64,000 bases of DNA from Dyadobacter koreensis (GCF_900108855.1 NZ_FNXY01000004.1:682001-746000); one strand, 5' to 3'; shown: positions 9,481-18,861, numbered from the stretch's first letter. Program-made: numbers and translations. The notes: generated by a model from the letters alone, not told the origin.

Positions 9481-9842
9481 TTTGATTTTTTGCAAGCATA
9501 AAACCCGCTGTTTTGGCAGTTTATCTTAGTATATCTCCATGCTTATCATTAGTCACATGTAGCTTGATTAGAAGCATCTTGCATTTTCTTAATTCCTCAG
9601 ACTCAGGAAGGTTACTCTGCTAACAGGGACCATATTTTATCAAACTTATTACAGGTTGATAAAATCATAGTAACATTCAGACGATTCACAAAGCCCTCAG
9701 ATGTTAAAACCTTTCAAAATAAATTTTGAATGACAATTTTGAAGATAATTAGTGATGGGAATCAAAAAAAAATCTGCGCAATGCTCATATTATAGTAACT
9801 TCGACAAAACATTTGTCTCCATAGACTTTATATACTAATTCT

Positions 9843-11126
9843 GTGCGCCCGATTCTTTTTATGATCCTTCTACTTGGTCCTGGGAATCATTATCTTTATT
9901 CGCAGTCCAAAGATACCCTCACCAGCATACTTAGCATTGATTTTGAATCCAGGCCAAGGGCCGAATTTAGAAATAATTTCAGATGGACAAATGCTGATTC
10001 CAGTCTAACCGAACTTTACGTGAGTCAGCGAAACCGGCTGAACATAACATATCAGAACACCAGGTTTAAATTTCATATATCTCCTCAGGAAATCCACTTA
10101 TGGGGAAAAGCCGGAGAAATTTCAAGGATTGGGAGCATAAATGCCTTCGAATTTTATATTGAACCCACAATAACAAAACATATCTCCTTACGAGTTGGCC
10201 GGCAGGCACTTTCCCTGGATAACGGCCGTATTTTCTCGGCCGCGCCATGGAGCCAGCAAGGCCGGTCGCACGAAGGAATCCGGCTAATTTACAACGATAA
10301 AATAAGTACCGACCTCACATTGGTATTTACACGCCCATATGGAAAAAGTTTTGAGTCAGCTTATTCCCCTGTAGCATCTCACCAGTACAAATTCATGGCC
10401 GTTCATCACTTTAAGCAGCAGTTTAAAAATAACCTCAGACTCACTACAATCAATACTCTGGAGGTTTTGCCAAATAGTTTAAAACTAGACGCAAGTTATC
10501 AGCGCATTACCAATGGAGGACGTCTTGAATACACTGCAGACCAGATTTATGGAACTCTGAATGCATATTACCAGTATGGAAGGACAACAGGTTCCAAAAC
10601 AATAAGGGCATACTATCTGCAGCCAGAAATAAGTACCAATGTCAACAAGATCACAGTACGTCTGGGAGCAGAAATTCTGAGTGGAAGTCAATCCGGTACA
10701 CGCGCTGGCTTGTCCAATTCATTCATACCCCTCTATGGAGTTGCGTGGAAGTTTATGGGAAATATGAATTTATTTACACGCTTTCCGGCCGACGTAAACG
10801 ATCGAGGACTCATCAACCCATATCTTTTCTGGATTTGCCAGATGAACAGGAAGTTGACCTTGCGTGCTGATTTCCACCTGTTCTACTCTCAATTTCAACT
10901 GGACACCAAAAATAATGGTTCAACAGGAAAGTACCTGGGATTTGAAAATGATTTGTCATTTAATTACAGACCATTGAAACAAGTGGAAATTACATTCGGT
11001 ATTTCCTCAACATTTGCAGGGCAATCCATGGAACTGCTTAATAAAGTGCCTGACGCCAACAAAGTGGCGCTATGGAGTTATCTCATGTTTTCCTACTCAC
11101 CTCAACTTCTATCAATAAAAAAATGA
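9843..11126 (+). CDS. Alginate-export-like outer-membrane porin
   Basis: 427 residues: a short signal peptide, then an outer-membrane barrel with alternating amphipathic strands and aromatic girdles. The stretch EFRNNFRW...LYVSQRNRLNITYQ and the block ISLRVGRQALSLDNGRIF are typical of the alginate-export (AlgE-like) porin family of Bacteroidota. The start used is GTG; the next in-frame ATG at 9861 would clip the signal peptide. No alginate genes lie beside it, so the transported substance is open. The leader contains ATAGACTTTATA (9821-9832), a half-site like the palindrome at 3152 but without a left arm. Confidence 0.72.
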   Translation: MRPILFMILLLGPGNHYLYSQSKDTLTSILSIDFESRPRAEFRNNFRWTNADSSLTELYVSQRNRLNITYQNTRFKFHISPQEIHLWGKAGEISRIGSINAFEFYIEPTITKHISLRVGRQALSLDNGRIFSAAPWSQQGRSHEGIRLIYNDKISTDLTLVFTRPYGKSFESAYSPVASHQYKFMAVHHFKQQFKNNLRLTTINTLEVLPNSLKLDASYQRITNGGRLEYTADQIYGTLNAYYQYGRTTGSKTIRAYYLQPEISTNVNKITVRLGAEILSGSQSGTRAGLSNSFIPLYGVAWKFMGNMNLFTRFPADVNDRGLINPYLFWICQMNRKLTLRADFHLFYSQFQLDTKNNGSTGKYLGFENDLSFNYRPLKQVEITFGISSTFAGQSMELLNKVPDANKVALWSYLMFSYSPQLLSIKK

Positions 11127-11197
11127 CGCTGGCTCAAAGGTACATTAACTGGGTTCATTAGTCCTTTAACATAAAACCCGGCGTTAGAAATTTATCA

Positions 11198-11590
11198 TCA
11201 GGCACCTGCCATCAATATCTTCCTGCTTGCAGCATTTACCCGGATCCCTTTGAGATACTTTATGCGCTCTGTAAGCGGCGTTTTATATCTGAAAGTAAAC
11301 TGACTACCGATCGTTAGTTTAAATTCTTTAACCGTTTCCAGAATTTCTTTTCTGGAAACGCCGCTGTATTCAAGCTGAAGATAATAGGCTCGCTCAGGGG
11401 TGCTTTTTTTTAATTTCCAGTATTGAGGATGATTTTTCCCGATAGGCTGGTGGAAATTGAGGTCGTGTGTATCCTTGACAAGAAACTCTAATTCCACAAC
11501 GATATTGTTGCTGTACCTCGCCTTCTCGCCTTTTATGATAACCTTGGCCTCTCTTCCTACCGCATGTCTGAATATCTTTTCGTAAATCAT
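11198..11590 (-). CDS. Uncharacterised 130-residue protein
   Basis: I do not recognise this protein. It has no signal peptide or membrane segment, is basic, and shows mixed alpha/beta character with motifs such as FHQPIGKNHPQYWKLKKSTPERAYYLQLEYSG. It is the third gene of an operon with a sterol desaturase-type hydroxylase and a DUF6134 protein (20 nt after the latter). Regular codon use and the tight spacing support a real gene. Confidence 0.7.
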   Translation of the reverse strand: MIYEKIFRHAVGREAKVIIKGEKARYSNNIVVELEFLVKDTHDLNFHQPIGKNHPQYWKLKKSTPERAYYLQLEYSGVSRKEILETVKEFKLTIGSQFTFRYKTPLTERIKYLKGIRVNAASRKILMAGA

Positions 11591-11610
11591 AATTTTATAT
11601 TTTAAACATT

Positions 11611-12237
11611 CTATTTTTTAGCCATCGCCGTAGCCATTTCCCTTCTCACAATTCGTAATTTAAAACCACCCAGTTCAACAGCCACCTCTTTACACTTACC
11701 TCCATCATAGATATAGATATTTTTTTTACCGCCTGGCATGGTAACTGCATATCGGTTTTCTCCCAAATTTACGATTTGGCACATTTGTCCATATTTTTCA
11801 GAATAAACAGCTTTTAGATTTACAGGCTCCAGATAATAAAGACCGACGATTGTTTTACTGATATCTTGAGCTATGTTTTTTCGCTCATCGTAAGTCTTAC
11901 CAGATCCATAATAATCGACATTGTAGCTTCCTGATCCTACTTTTGTGGTAAAAGTTCGTTCCTTTTTCTTTCCATTTACCATATAATCGGTCGTCGAGCT
12001 TTTTAATAAACCATTCGAAAACTGGTTTTCACTTTGCAGACTGCCTGAGTAAAATGGAATACTTACCGCTGCATCGATACGCAATTTTGAATGTTCACCG
12101 GTTGAATCGATTTGATGGACCTTGACAGATCCAACGGTCTGCCGCGCTATAATGATATCATAAACTACAATTTGAGAATACGTTTTAAAAGGACCGGTTA
12201 GAACGAACAGCATCGCAAGCGAATAAAATAGTTTCAT
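11611..12237 (-). CDS. DUF6134 family exported protein
   Basis: 208 residues with a signal peptide (1-21) and a beta-rich body matching the DUF6134 pattern: an N-terminal YDIIIARQTVGSVKV strand, the central ERTFTTKVGSGSYNVDYYG and a late Tyr/Gly-rich strand set. It is the middle gene of the hydroxylase operon, 33 nt after the sterol desaturase gene. Members are often found beside lipid or sterol-type enzymes in Bacteroidota; no function is known. A periplasmic lipid-handling role is only a guess. Confidence 0.8.
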   Translation of the reverse strand: MKLFYSLAMLFVLTGPFKTYSQIVVYDIIIARQTVGSVKVHQIDSTGEHSKLRIDAAVSIPFYSGSLQSENQFSNGLLKSSTTDYMVNGKKKERTFTTKVGSGSYNVDYYGSGKTYDERKNIAQDISKTIVGLYYLEPVNLKAVYSEKYGQMCQIVNLGENRYAVTMPGGKKNIYIYDGGKCKEVAVELGGFKLRIVRREMATAMAKK

Positions 12238-12270
12238 GAGTATTCTGATTTGTCAATAGCCCGGTTAATT

Positions 12271-13101
12271 TCAGTGCGAAAGTTCGCTGCGCTCGTCCTT
12301 CGATTTAAAGAACGGATAGCCCAGCTGTACAAACCAGGGTTCTTCATGATAATCTTCAAGGCCGATATGCTCGGAAAACTCTCTTGTAATTTTTGCTGTA
12401 CCAAAAATCATATCCCAAATGAAAAACATGTTTCCATAATTACCATTGACTACCCCGATTCCATCCGCATCTGTTGCTGCATGATGGGCATGGTGTGTGG
12501 CAGGTGTTGAAATGGTGCGCTCCACCACCCACATCACCGGATGAAGCCACTTGATTTTGTATAAAGGTTTATCCCACTTTATACTTGAATGTGCGGATAT
12601 ACCAATGATTGCCTTGAAAAAATACCCAATTAGAAATGCTTGTCCAAATCCTAAAAAAATCAAGACGGTTGATACTATACGTGATGGAAATAACAATAAA
12701 TAAAGCCAGGAATTTCTACCAGCCAAAAATACGCTCATTTCCGGAGCTGTATGATGAACCCTGTGTGCTTTCCAAAGCCAGGTATATGTATGTGCTGCCC
12801 TGTGCCACCAGTATTGCGTAAAATCTTCCAACAAGCAGGTTATGATAATGCCCGCCCAGAGTGGAACATACTCGAACGCGTTGTAATATTGTGGAAAAAA
12901 ATAATTCAGTACATACGCTGATAACAGGAAGCTGATTGGCCTTGTAATGGTACTGGAAAGGAACAGTCCGGCAAAATTGATATACCATTCATTTTTAGAC
13001 CATTTGTCACTTTTGTATAAACCTGTAAAAAATTCAGCAGCGCTGATAACGAAAAAAAGCGTTAGAATTTCGTAGTATATAAAACTGTCTGTGAATCGCA
13101 T
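12271..13101 (-). CDS. Sterol desaturase/fatty acid hydroxylase family membrane enzyme (copy 1)
   Basis: 276 residues with three to four membrane helices and the family's three histidine clusters that bind the di-iron centre: HRAAH (about 121-125), HRVHH (about 134-138) and HHAHH (about 220-224). These enzymes hydroxylate or desaturate lipid, carotenoid or sterol-like substrates using O2. It heads the operon continued by DUF6134 and an unknown protein. A promoter-like element and a perfect copy of the GTCTAT-N7-ATAGAC palindrome lie ~310 bp upstream, which would give a long leader. A second member of the family is at 22783. The substrate cannot be inferred. Confidence 0.9.
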   Translation of the reverse strand: MRFTDSFIYYEILTLFFVISAAEFFTGLYKSDKWSKNEWYINFAGLFLSSTITRPISFLLSAYVLNYFFPQYYNAFEYVPLWAGIIITCLLEDFTQYWWHRAAHTYTWLWKAHRVHHTAPEMSVFLAGRNSWLYLLLFPSRIVSTVLIFLGFGQAFLIGYFFKAIIGISAHSSIKWDKPLYKIKWLHPVMWVVERTISTPATHHAHHAATDADGIGVVNGNYGNMFFIWDMIFGTAKITREFSEHIGLEDYHEEPWFVQLGYPFFKSKDERSELSH

Positions 13102-13573
13102 GTCGAAAGATTTTTTGTTGTATGGATAGGATGAATTGGGTACGGCAATATTCGCCGGTACCAGACAGACACCCGGAAAAGATAGATTGGTCCAACCAAA
13201 GGTTGATGGTCAGACTTTAAGCTGTCAAAAAAGAGTCAGGATGGCTTATCCAGATTGGATAAGTTTCAACAAATACAACAATATTGTTGAGCCTGGATAG
13301 AAATGACTGCAGATTTCAAGCGAAAAAATGTCGTTGAATAAAGTAAATTAATCGGATTCATAAGCATATGACATTTGGATTAATACTTAGCTTCGGGTGG
13401 CTCGCAGCTTATTAGTCTATTAAATATATAGACAAAGTAAAGTAATTAAAAAGATAACACAAAATTTTAAGATAAATATTTTTCACAAATGTGAATATAT
13501 TAAAAGTGCCATAAAAAAATCAAAGAAAATTCCCTATCGATTTAATCCCGTCCAATGCTCAGTCTAGGTGTTA
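13102..13573. other. Intergenic region with hydroxylase operon promoter
   Basis: 472 bp with no credible gene. On the minus strand TTG-N19-TTACTTTG (about 13464-13435) resembles a promoter, and the palindrome at 13415-13433 would cover its start site. The remaining ~310 bp to the ATG at 13101 is an untranslated leader of unknown use; I see no strong hairpin in it. Confidence 0.45.
13415..13433. promoter_or_regulatory. 19-bp palindrome GTCTAT-N7-ATAGAC, site 2
   Basis: Perfect arms around TAAATAT; it differs from site 1 by one base in the spacer. It lies just downstream of a promoter-like element reading toward the sterol desaturase operon, where a bound protein would block initiation. Confidence 0.6.
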
Positions 13574-14419
13574 TCATCCGGTCGGTTGATCTTCAAACCG
13601 TGTCAACTCTTCACTCAAATCCCAAAGCCGGCTGCCCAATTCCCTGTCCTTGGCAGCCTTTGAGCTTCGTCCGGGCTTTGAATCCACAAAATATTGGCCC
13701 GAAACGCCCTCAACTTCTGGTGAGGTTGCAAGATAAATAGTTGTTGCTGCTCCCTGCTCAACAGTTTTGAAAAACGGACGAAAAAATTTCATAAAAAAAG
13801 TGGATATACCCGTGCCATTTCCGGCAAAATTACTGGCAACAGTGCCCGGATGCAATGCATTTGAGGTAATTCCATGGAGCTGCAGGCGATCTGAAAGTTC
13901 GTTTGAAAATAGAATATTTGCCAGCTTCGACCTTCCGTAAACAACCAGGTCCTGATACCAGGAAGGATTTACTAATTTGTTTATATCAAAAAAAGCAAAG
14001 AAATGAGCTTCCGAAGACACGTGAATGATCCTGGCTTTATCGGTAGCCTTTAAAAGATTGATTAGTCCTGTGGTAAGTACAAACGGCCCGAGATGGTTTG
14101 TAACAAATGTCAATTCGATCCCGTCAGCGGAAAATTGTTTGTTTTGAACGATCAGGCCCGCATTATTTATCAGCACATCAATCTTAAAATACCGGGTTTT
14201 TATTTCCGCAACTGCGTTAAGCACGGAAGCAATATTGCCGAGGTCACATGAAACGTAATCTGTCCTAACACGATCGCCGATCATGTTTTGGAGTTCGCGG
14301 ACTTTCTTTTCATTTCTTGCAACGAGAATCAGGTCGAAGCCATGCTTAGACAATTCAATGGCGGTTACGTAGCCGATTCCAGAGGTCGGGCCGGTTATCA
14401 GGGCGATTTTATTTGACAA
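13574..14419 (-). CDS. Short-chain dehydrogenase/reductase (retinol-dehydrogenase-like)
   Basis: 281-residue cytosolic NAD(P)-dependent oxidoreductase. Seen: Rossmann motif GPTSGIG (10-16), NNAG (85-88), a catalytic Ser in VSS (134-136) and Y161-x3-K165. The C-terminal region (FFKTVEQGAATTIYLATSPEVEGVSGQYF) matches the WW-domain-oxidoreductase/retinol-dehydrogenase-like subgroup. The start is TTG: no in-frame ATG lies between it and the upstream stop, and it places the Rossmann motif correctly. The palindrome at 14505-14523 lies inside the core promoter, suggesting repression. The substrate is unknown; the nearby hydroxylases suggest lipids. Confidence 0.9.
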   Translation of the reverse strand: MSNKIALITGPTSGIGYVTAIELSKHGFDLILVARNEKKVRELQNMIGDRVRTDYVSCDLGNIASVLNAVAEIKTRYFKIDVLINNAGLIVQNKQFSADGIELTFVTNHLGPFVLTTGLINLLKATDKARIIHVSSEAHFFAFFDINKLVNPSWYQDLVVYGRSKLANILFSNELSDRLQLHGITSNALHPGTVASNFAGNGTGISTFFMKFFRPFFKTVEQGAATTIYLATSPEVEGVSGQYFVDSKPGRSSKAAKDRELGSRLWDLSEELTRFEDQPTG

Positions 14420-14496
14420 TTTTGATTTTTAGTTAAAGTGAATGTTTGTGCACACCTGCTACCACTTTGCGGAGGATCAGCCAGTCAGTAAAAATA

Positions 14497-14526
14497 CAAA
14501 CATAGTCTATAATTTCTATCGACAAT
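14497..14526 (-). promoter_or_regulatory. Promoter of the SDR gene with an operator in the spacer
   Basis: Minus strand TATGTTTG (14504-14497) with a TTG 18 nt upstream. The palindrome GTCGAT-N7-ATAGAC (14505-14523 on the plus strand) fills the spacer between the two elements. Confidence 0.6.
14505..14523. promoter_or_regulatory. 19-bp palindrome, site 3 (GTCTAT-N7-ATCGAC)
   Basis: One mismatch in the right arm. It lies between the -33 and -7 elements of the SDR promoter, the typical position for a repressor operator. Confidence 0.55.
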
Positions 14527-14603
14527 AAATTTGTCATTACATTTGCGCCATCTCCAACGGAAACATTGCTAACAAAGGGCCGTTTTAAAAATATCCATTC
14601 AAA

Positions 14604-14628
14604 GCCGCTGCAGGTAATTGACAGCGGC
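14604..14628. other. Small hairpin upstream of metN
   Basis: Perfect 7-bp stem GCCGCTG (14604-14610) / CAGCGGC (14622-14628), 11-nt loop, in the region between the SDR and metN transcripts. No full T-tract follows (ATTTTCGCTTT), so terminator function is doubtful. Confidence 0.35.
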
Positions 14629-14705
14629 ATTTTCGCTTTGGGACTGCCATCCTTATCCTAGTAGTTCTGGCCTGATCATTCAAATTCAAATTTTTTATTG
14701 TATAA

Positions 14706-14724
14706 ATCTATAAAATCTATATAG
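14706..14724. promoter_or_regulatory. Degenerate palindrome-like site before metN
   Basis: ATCTAT-N7-ATATAG. The left arm fits the other sites (5 of 6); the right arm is poor (3 of 6). It lies ~90 bp upstream of the metN ATG. It would be the link between the suspected operator family and methionine uptake, but the match is weak. Confidence 0.35.
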
Positions 14725-14766
14725 TAAATAAACAATAAACGAACTGCATTGAAAACTTTGCCTAAA

Positions 14767-14785
14767 TTGCATTCATTTAATGCAA
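14767..14785 (+). promoter_or_regulatory. Inverted repeat in the metN leader
   Basis: Perfect TTGCATT-N5-AATGCAA, 25 nt before the metN ATG. It may be an operator or a leader hairpin. No known SAM riboswitch pattern is seen around it. Confidence 0.4.
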
Positions 14786-14809
14786 CAGGCTAATCGGGCT
14801 CACTTATAA

Positions 14810-15841
14810 ATGATCGAGTTAAAAAACATTACTAAAATTTTCCGGCAAAAGGACAGAGAGATTATTGCGTTATCAGATGTATCTCTTAAAGTAGAGCCAG
14901 GTAAGATTTATGGAGTGATCGGGACTTCCGGAGCTGGCAAAAGTACGCTGATCAGGTGTGTGAACCTGCTTGAAAAACCTACGTCCGGGGATGTCATTGT
15001 GGATGGCAAAAACCTGACGGTTCTATCCGGCTCGCAACTTGCCAGGGAAAGACGACAGATCGGGATGATCTTCCAACATTTTAATCTGCTCTCGTCTCGC
15101 ACAGTTTCTGAGAATGTGGCTTTTGCTTTGGAATTGGACCATGTGCCAAAAGTTAAGATCAAGGCCAGGGTTTCTGAATTACTGAAACTGGTCGGTTTGG
15201 AAGAGAAGGCCAACGATTATCCTGCCAATCTTTCCGGCGGACAGAAACAACGAGTGGCTATCGCCCGCACGCTTGCCAATAATCCGAAGGTGTTACTATG
15301 TGACGAAGCAACGAGCGCACTGGATCCGGGAACAACACGCGCCATTCTGAACCTGCTTAAAGATATTAATCAGCGACTTAACATCACTATCCTGCTCATC
15401 ACACATGAGATGGCAGTTGTTAAATCCATCTGCGATTTTGTTGCGGTAATCAGCGAAGGAAAACTGATCGAACAGGGTACTGTCAGTGATATTTTTGTAA
15501 ATCCCAAAACGGAACTGGCAAAAGAATTTATTAACACGTCTCTGCATGTTGAAATACCAGACTTTTACATGCGTCGCTTAAAATCTGCTGATCCCGGAAA
15601 TTTGTCACCGCTTCTGAAACTGCACCTTACCGGCGCGACAGCCAACGGGCCCGTGCTTTCGCAGGCCGCAAGACTTTTTGATGTTGACACGAAAATTATA
15701 AGTGCTCAAATGGATCATGCGGGCGAGAAAAATTTTGGGGTCATTTTAACTGAGCTTTCAGGAAACCGGGGAAATTATCCGAATGTCATTGAATTTTTTA
15801 TTAATAATCAAATCAAAGTAGAAATTCTAGGTTATGTCTGA
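14810..15841 (+). CDS. metN: Methionine ABC importer ATP-binding protein
   Basis: 343-residue ATPase of the MetNIQ methionine importer at the inner membrane. Seen: Walker [10 protein letters not shown] (38-46), signature LSGGQ (141-145), Walker B LLCDEA (162-167) with E166, then the C-terminal NIL/ACT-like domain (about 265-343) that binds methionine and inhibits transport. The NIL domain separates MetN from other ATPases. It overlaps metI by 8 nt. A degenerate palindrome and an inverted repeat in the leader suggest regulation. Methionine specificity is firm for the gene set as a whole. Confidence 0.95.
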   Translation: MIELKNITKIFRQKDREIIALSDVSLKVEPGKIYGVIGTSGAGKSTLIRCVNLLEKPTSGDVIVDGKNLTVLSGSQLARERRQIGMIFQHFNLLSSRTVSENVAFALELDHVPKVKIKARVSELLKLVGLEEKANDYPANLSGGQKQRVAIARTLANNPKVLLCDEATSALDPGTTRAILNLLKDINQRLNITILLITHEMAVVKSICDFVAVISEGKLIEQGTVSDIFVNPKTELAKEFINTSLHVEIPDFYMRRLKSADPGNLSPLLKLHLTGATANGPVLSQAARLFDVDTKIISAQMDHAGEKNFGVILTELSGNRGNYPNVIEFFINNQIKVEILGYV

Positions 15842-16487
15842 TCCAATTGTATCACTCCTTCTTGCAGGTACCGGTGAGACTATATTTATGACAATCGTTT
15901 CCGGCTTTTTCGGTTTTTTACTGGGGTTGCCTACCGGTATCATTCTTTTCCTAACTCGTAAGGGCCAGGTATTGGCAAACCGAACCGTTAATAACGCCCT
16001 TTCGGTTGTCGTTAACATCTTCCGGTCCATTCCGTTTATCATTTTGATCGTCTGGATGATACCCTTTACAAGAGCAATCGTCGGCACATCCATTGGTATC
16101 AGTGCTGCACCTGTTCCGCTCAGTATCGGAGCAGCTCCGTTTATTGCACGTCTGGTAGAAAACAGCCTTATCGAAGTACCAGGGGGACTAATAGAGGCAG
16201 CAAGATCAATGGGAGCCACTCCGTTACAGATCGTCATCAAAGTATTGTTGCCGGAAGCTTTGCCTTCTTTAATCAATTGCGCCACCATTACGCTGATCAC
16301 ACTGGTAGGCTATTCAGCCATGGGTGGCGCAGTGGGTGCAGGCGGATTGGGACAGATCGGCTACCAATATGGCTACATCGGATATGATGCTTTGATTATG
16401 AACACCGTACTGATTTTGCTGATCGCATTGGTTTTTATCATTCAGTTTTCAGGAGATGTGCTGGCGAAACGGGTGGATCATCGGTAG
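15834..16487 (+). CDS. metI: Methionine ABC importer permease
   Basis: 217-residue inner-membrane permease with five hydrophobic segments and the EAA loop ([24 protein letters not shown] region, about 120-143) that docks on MetN. It overlaps metN by 8 nt, indicating translational coupling, and precedes metQ by 110 nt. Length and motif are standard for MetI. Confidence 0.95.
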   Translation: MSDPIVSLLLAGTGETIFMTIVSGFFGFLLGLPTGIILFLTRKGQVLANRTVNNALSVVVNIFRSIPFIILIVWMIPFTRAIVGTSIGISAAPVPLSIGAAPFIARLVENSLIEVPGGLIEAARSMGATPLQIVIKVLLPEALPSLINCATITLITLVGYSAMGGAVGAGGLGQIGYQYGYIGYDALIMNTVLILLIALVFIIQFSGDVLAKRVDHR

Positions 16488-16597
16488 CTTTTGGTCAGGT
16501 GTGGGCAGAAGTCACAAATTGAAACTTTAAAAAAATTAGCGAAACTCGTTGGCAACGTCGCTAAACTCCATGTTCAAACTAATAACTCCCTTAAACT

Positions 16598-17422
16598 ATG
16601 ACAATCAGTAAACAAATTTTTACACTGCTCATTCTTATTGCTGCAGTATTTGCGATTTCGGCATGCAATAGGAAAGCCGAAAAGGACAATGATCCGAATC
16701 ACATCAAAGTCGGGATTGCTGTGGGTCCGGAATATGAAGTGGCGCAGGTTGCCCAAAAAGTGGCTAAGGAGAAATACGGACTGGAAGTAGAACTGATCTC
16801 ATTTAACGATTACGTAGTCCCGAATGAAGCTTTGGATCATGGAGATGTTGACATCAATGCTTTTCAGCACAAACCTTATCTGGATGAACAAATAAAACAG
16901 CGCGGTTACAAACTTGCTATCGTAGGTAATACCTTTGTTTATCCTATAGCCGGTTATTCCAAAAAGATAAAAAGCCTGGCAGAATTAAAACCCGAAGACA
17001 CTGTGGTTATTCCAAACGACCCGACGAACGGCGGCCGCTCATTGTTGCTTTTACAAAAATACGGACTGATCAAGCTCAAAGAAGGTGTTGGACTTTTACC
17101 AAAAGTAATTGACATTATTGAAAACCCGAAGAATCTCAAAATCCTGGAGCTGGAAGCACCGCAGTTACCCAGGACCCTTGACGACAAAGATGTTGCGCTG
17201 GCAATTATCAATAATAATTTTGCGGCAAAGGTTGGTTTGGTTGCAACCAGAGACGGATTGTTGATTGAGGATAAGAAATCTCCCTATGTCAATCTGATCG
17301 TGGCTAGAGAAGATAACAAAAATGAAGAAAAAGTTAAAAACTACGTTAAAGCATATCAATCCAAAGAAGTGGAAGATGCGGCTGCCAGAATATTTCAGGG
17401 TGGAGCAATCAAAGGCTGGTGA
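16598..17422 (+). CDS. metQ: Methionine-binding lipoprotein
   Basis: 274-residue substrate-binding lipoprotein. The signal sequence ends in lipobox AISAC (Cys about residue 23); then a NlpA/MetQ fold with family phrases IKVGIAVGPEYEVAQVAQKVAKE, DVDINAFQHKPYLDEQ and VVIPNDPTNGGRSLLLLQKYGLI. It delivers D/L-methionine to MetNI. A terminator follows at 17437-17463. Confidence 0.95.
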   Translation: MTISKQIFTLLILIAAVFAISACNRKAEKDNDPNHIKVGIAVGPEYEVAQVAQKVAKEKYGLEVELISFNDYVVPNEALDHGDVDINAFQHKPYLDEQIKQRGYKLAIVGNTFVYPIAGYSKKIKSLAELKPEDTVVIPNDPTNGGRSLLLLQKYGLIKLKEGVGLLPKVIDIIENPKNLKILELEAPQLPRTLDDKDVALAIINNNFAAKVGLVATRDGLLIEDKKSPYVNLIVAREDNKNEEKVKNYVKAYQSKEVEDAAARIFQGGAIKGW

Positions 17423-17436
17423 ATTTTCTATGCCCT

Positions 17437-17463
17437 CCTGCCATTTCATGAGAAAATGGCAGG
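17437..17463 (+). terminator. Terminator after metQ
   Basis: Perfect 10-bp stem CCTGCCATTT (17437-17446) / AAATGGCAGG (17454-17463), 7-nt loop, followed by ATTTTCTAATTT. It begins 15 nt after the metQ stop. On the other side it may also end the Rrf2 remnant. Confidence 0.8.
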
Positions 17464-17473
17464 ATTTTCTAAT

Positions 17474-17925
17474 TTAATCAACGTTATTTGGATTGTTTTC
17501 AAACTCCCTTCCATGGGTATCCGCCCTATGAATATCGGCGATAGTCGTCTTATCCAATACTTCCAGATTGGCATCTCTCCATTTTGTCAGTACGCTTCTA
17601 AGGCTACATCTCGTCATTCTTACGATCATCAAATCTGCAATAAAAGAGCATAGAAACGCAAAATGCCGGAGCAACTGGCATCTCAATGATTCTCAACACT
17701 TATGAGAAGTCAACCAATTTCGTAGGAATTCGCAGCATATAGCCCCCACCTTTCCTCTTTTGACTTTGTAAAATACCATTATTCCCTAAATCAAGAAGGA
17801 TCGCCGCAAAAACTTTTTTGAAGTGTTCTCCTTTTCTGCAATACACGAGATGGGAACAGGTCACTGATTTTATTGTTCGAGACAAAACGTAGCCTAAGCG
17901 CATATGCTGCCTTTTTCGATGTCAA
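17474..17925 (-). pseudogene. Frameshifted Rrf2-family transcriptional regulator
   Basis: A decayed regulator that can only be read by joining frames. From 17925 the TTG-headed frame gives TSKKAAYALRLRFVSNNKI, the start of an Rrf2 winged helix. A second frame gives FKKVFAAILLDLGNNGILQSQKRKGGGYMLRIPTKLV (joined pieces), the recognition helix and wing. A third gives EMPVAPAFCVSMLFY, and a fourth gives CSLRSVLTKWRDANLEVLDKTTIADI, the C-terminal signature. At least three frameshifts and internal stops separate them. Rrf2 proteins of the CymR branch control cysteine and methionine genes; this one lies between metQ and the serine O-acetyltransferase gene, on the latter's strand. That it once regulated the locus is inference. 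Confidence 0.8.
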
Positions 17926-17994
17926 GTATCAAATATGTGATTTTTGATTTACTGAGGCAGCACACCATTGGCCAGGAAATATAATTTGAATGAA

Positions 17995-18813
17995 TTATTG
18001 AGAAGATTTATGAACAATTCGCAATTGATGCGTATTAAAAACCTGAGAATTAGGTTCCACACTTTTGGTAAGGAAAACACTGCCACCAATCACGCTATTG
18101 TTTCCTATTACTGTATCTCCGCCTAAAATAGTTGTCCGTGCATAAATGATCACATTGTCTTCAACAGTAGGATGCCGCTTGGTTTCGGCAAGATCTTTAG
18201 CAACCTGTAAGGCACCAAGTGTAACGCCTTGATAAATGCTTACATTTTTACCAATAATCGTGGTTGAGCCAATAACGATACCAGTGCCATGGTCGATCAT
18301 AAAAGGAACACCGATCTGCGCATTGGGATGGATGTCTACTCCCGTTTTCCCATGGGCATATTCGCTGAGTATTCTCGGCAAAACAGGTATTCCCAAACGA
18401 CTAAGATGATTGGCGATCCGATAAACGGCAATCGCATAAAAACCGGGATAGGAAACAATGACCTCGTTTACGCTGTGTGAAGCAGGATCATAGGCATTGA
18501 TTTTGTTAGCGTCCAGCCGCAGGTTCTGATATATTCCTTCGAGAGAAGAGTAGAAGTGATCTACTACACCTTCGATGTCAATCCCTGAAGGTTCCAGATA
18601 GCTCAGCAGGATATTTTCCAGGTCAATCTGATTCTTTTTCAGAATACCCTCGTAGGACGTACTTTTCGGGAGATGATTACTGGGAAACAAGAACTGAATC
18701 AGTCCATCTAGCCAAGCAATTGCGTCGTTAGAAGAAGGTGTCGCCTCCCATTCCGCGTTATGCGTTGTTTTTAACAGACTAATTAGCGACTTGGTATTTA
18801 AATTCTTATTCAT
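17995..18813 (-). CDS. epsC: Serine O-acetyltransferase (EpsC type)
   Basis: 272 residues from the ATG at 18813 (an upstream TTG at 18825 is less likely). It makes O-acetyl-L-serine from serine and acetyl-CoA, the carbon skeleton for cysteine. Seen: an alpha-helical N-terminal half, then a left-handed hexapeptide beta-helix with [15 protein letters not shown], the active-site block [12 protein letters not shown] and the cofactor turn VTLGALQ. It is the third gene of the encapsulin/desulfurase operon. This class of acetyltransferase is a known neighbour of family 2A encapsulins, which fits sulfur assimilation into cysteine. A long hairpin separates it from the desulfurase gene. Confidence 0.93.
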   Translation of the reverse strand: MNKNLNTKSLISLLKTTHNAEWEATPSSNDAIAWLDGLIQFLFPSNHLPKSTSYEGILKKNQIDLENILLSYLEPSGIDIEGVVDHFYSSLEGIYQNLRLDANKINAYDPASHSVNEVIVSYPGFYAIAVYRIANHLSRLGIPVLPRILSEYAHGKTGVDIHPNAQIGVPFMIDHGTGIVIGSTTIIGKNVSIYQGVTLGALQVAKDLAETKRHPTVEDNVIIYARTTILGGDTVIGNNSVIGGSVFLTKSVEPNSQVFNTHQLRIVHKSSQ

Positions 18814-18861
18814 TCTTGTAAACAAAACTATTCTTAAAGGTTAAGTACCGGCAACGAAATA

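Noticed and set aside
9821..9832. ATAGACTTTATA before the porin gene as a further palindrome copy
   Set aside because: Only the right half matches; the left arm is absent at the 7-bp spacing.
14433..14630. 65-residue open frame upstream of the SDR gene
   Set aside because: It overlaps the SDR promoter, the palindrome and a hairpin; the translation has no family features.
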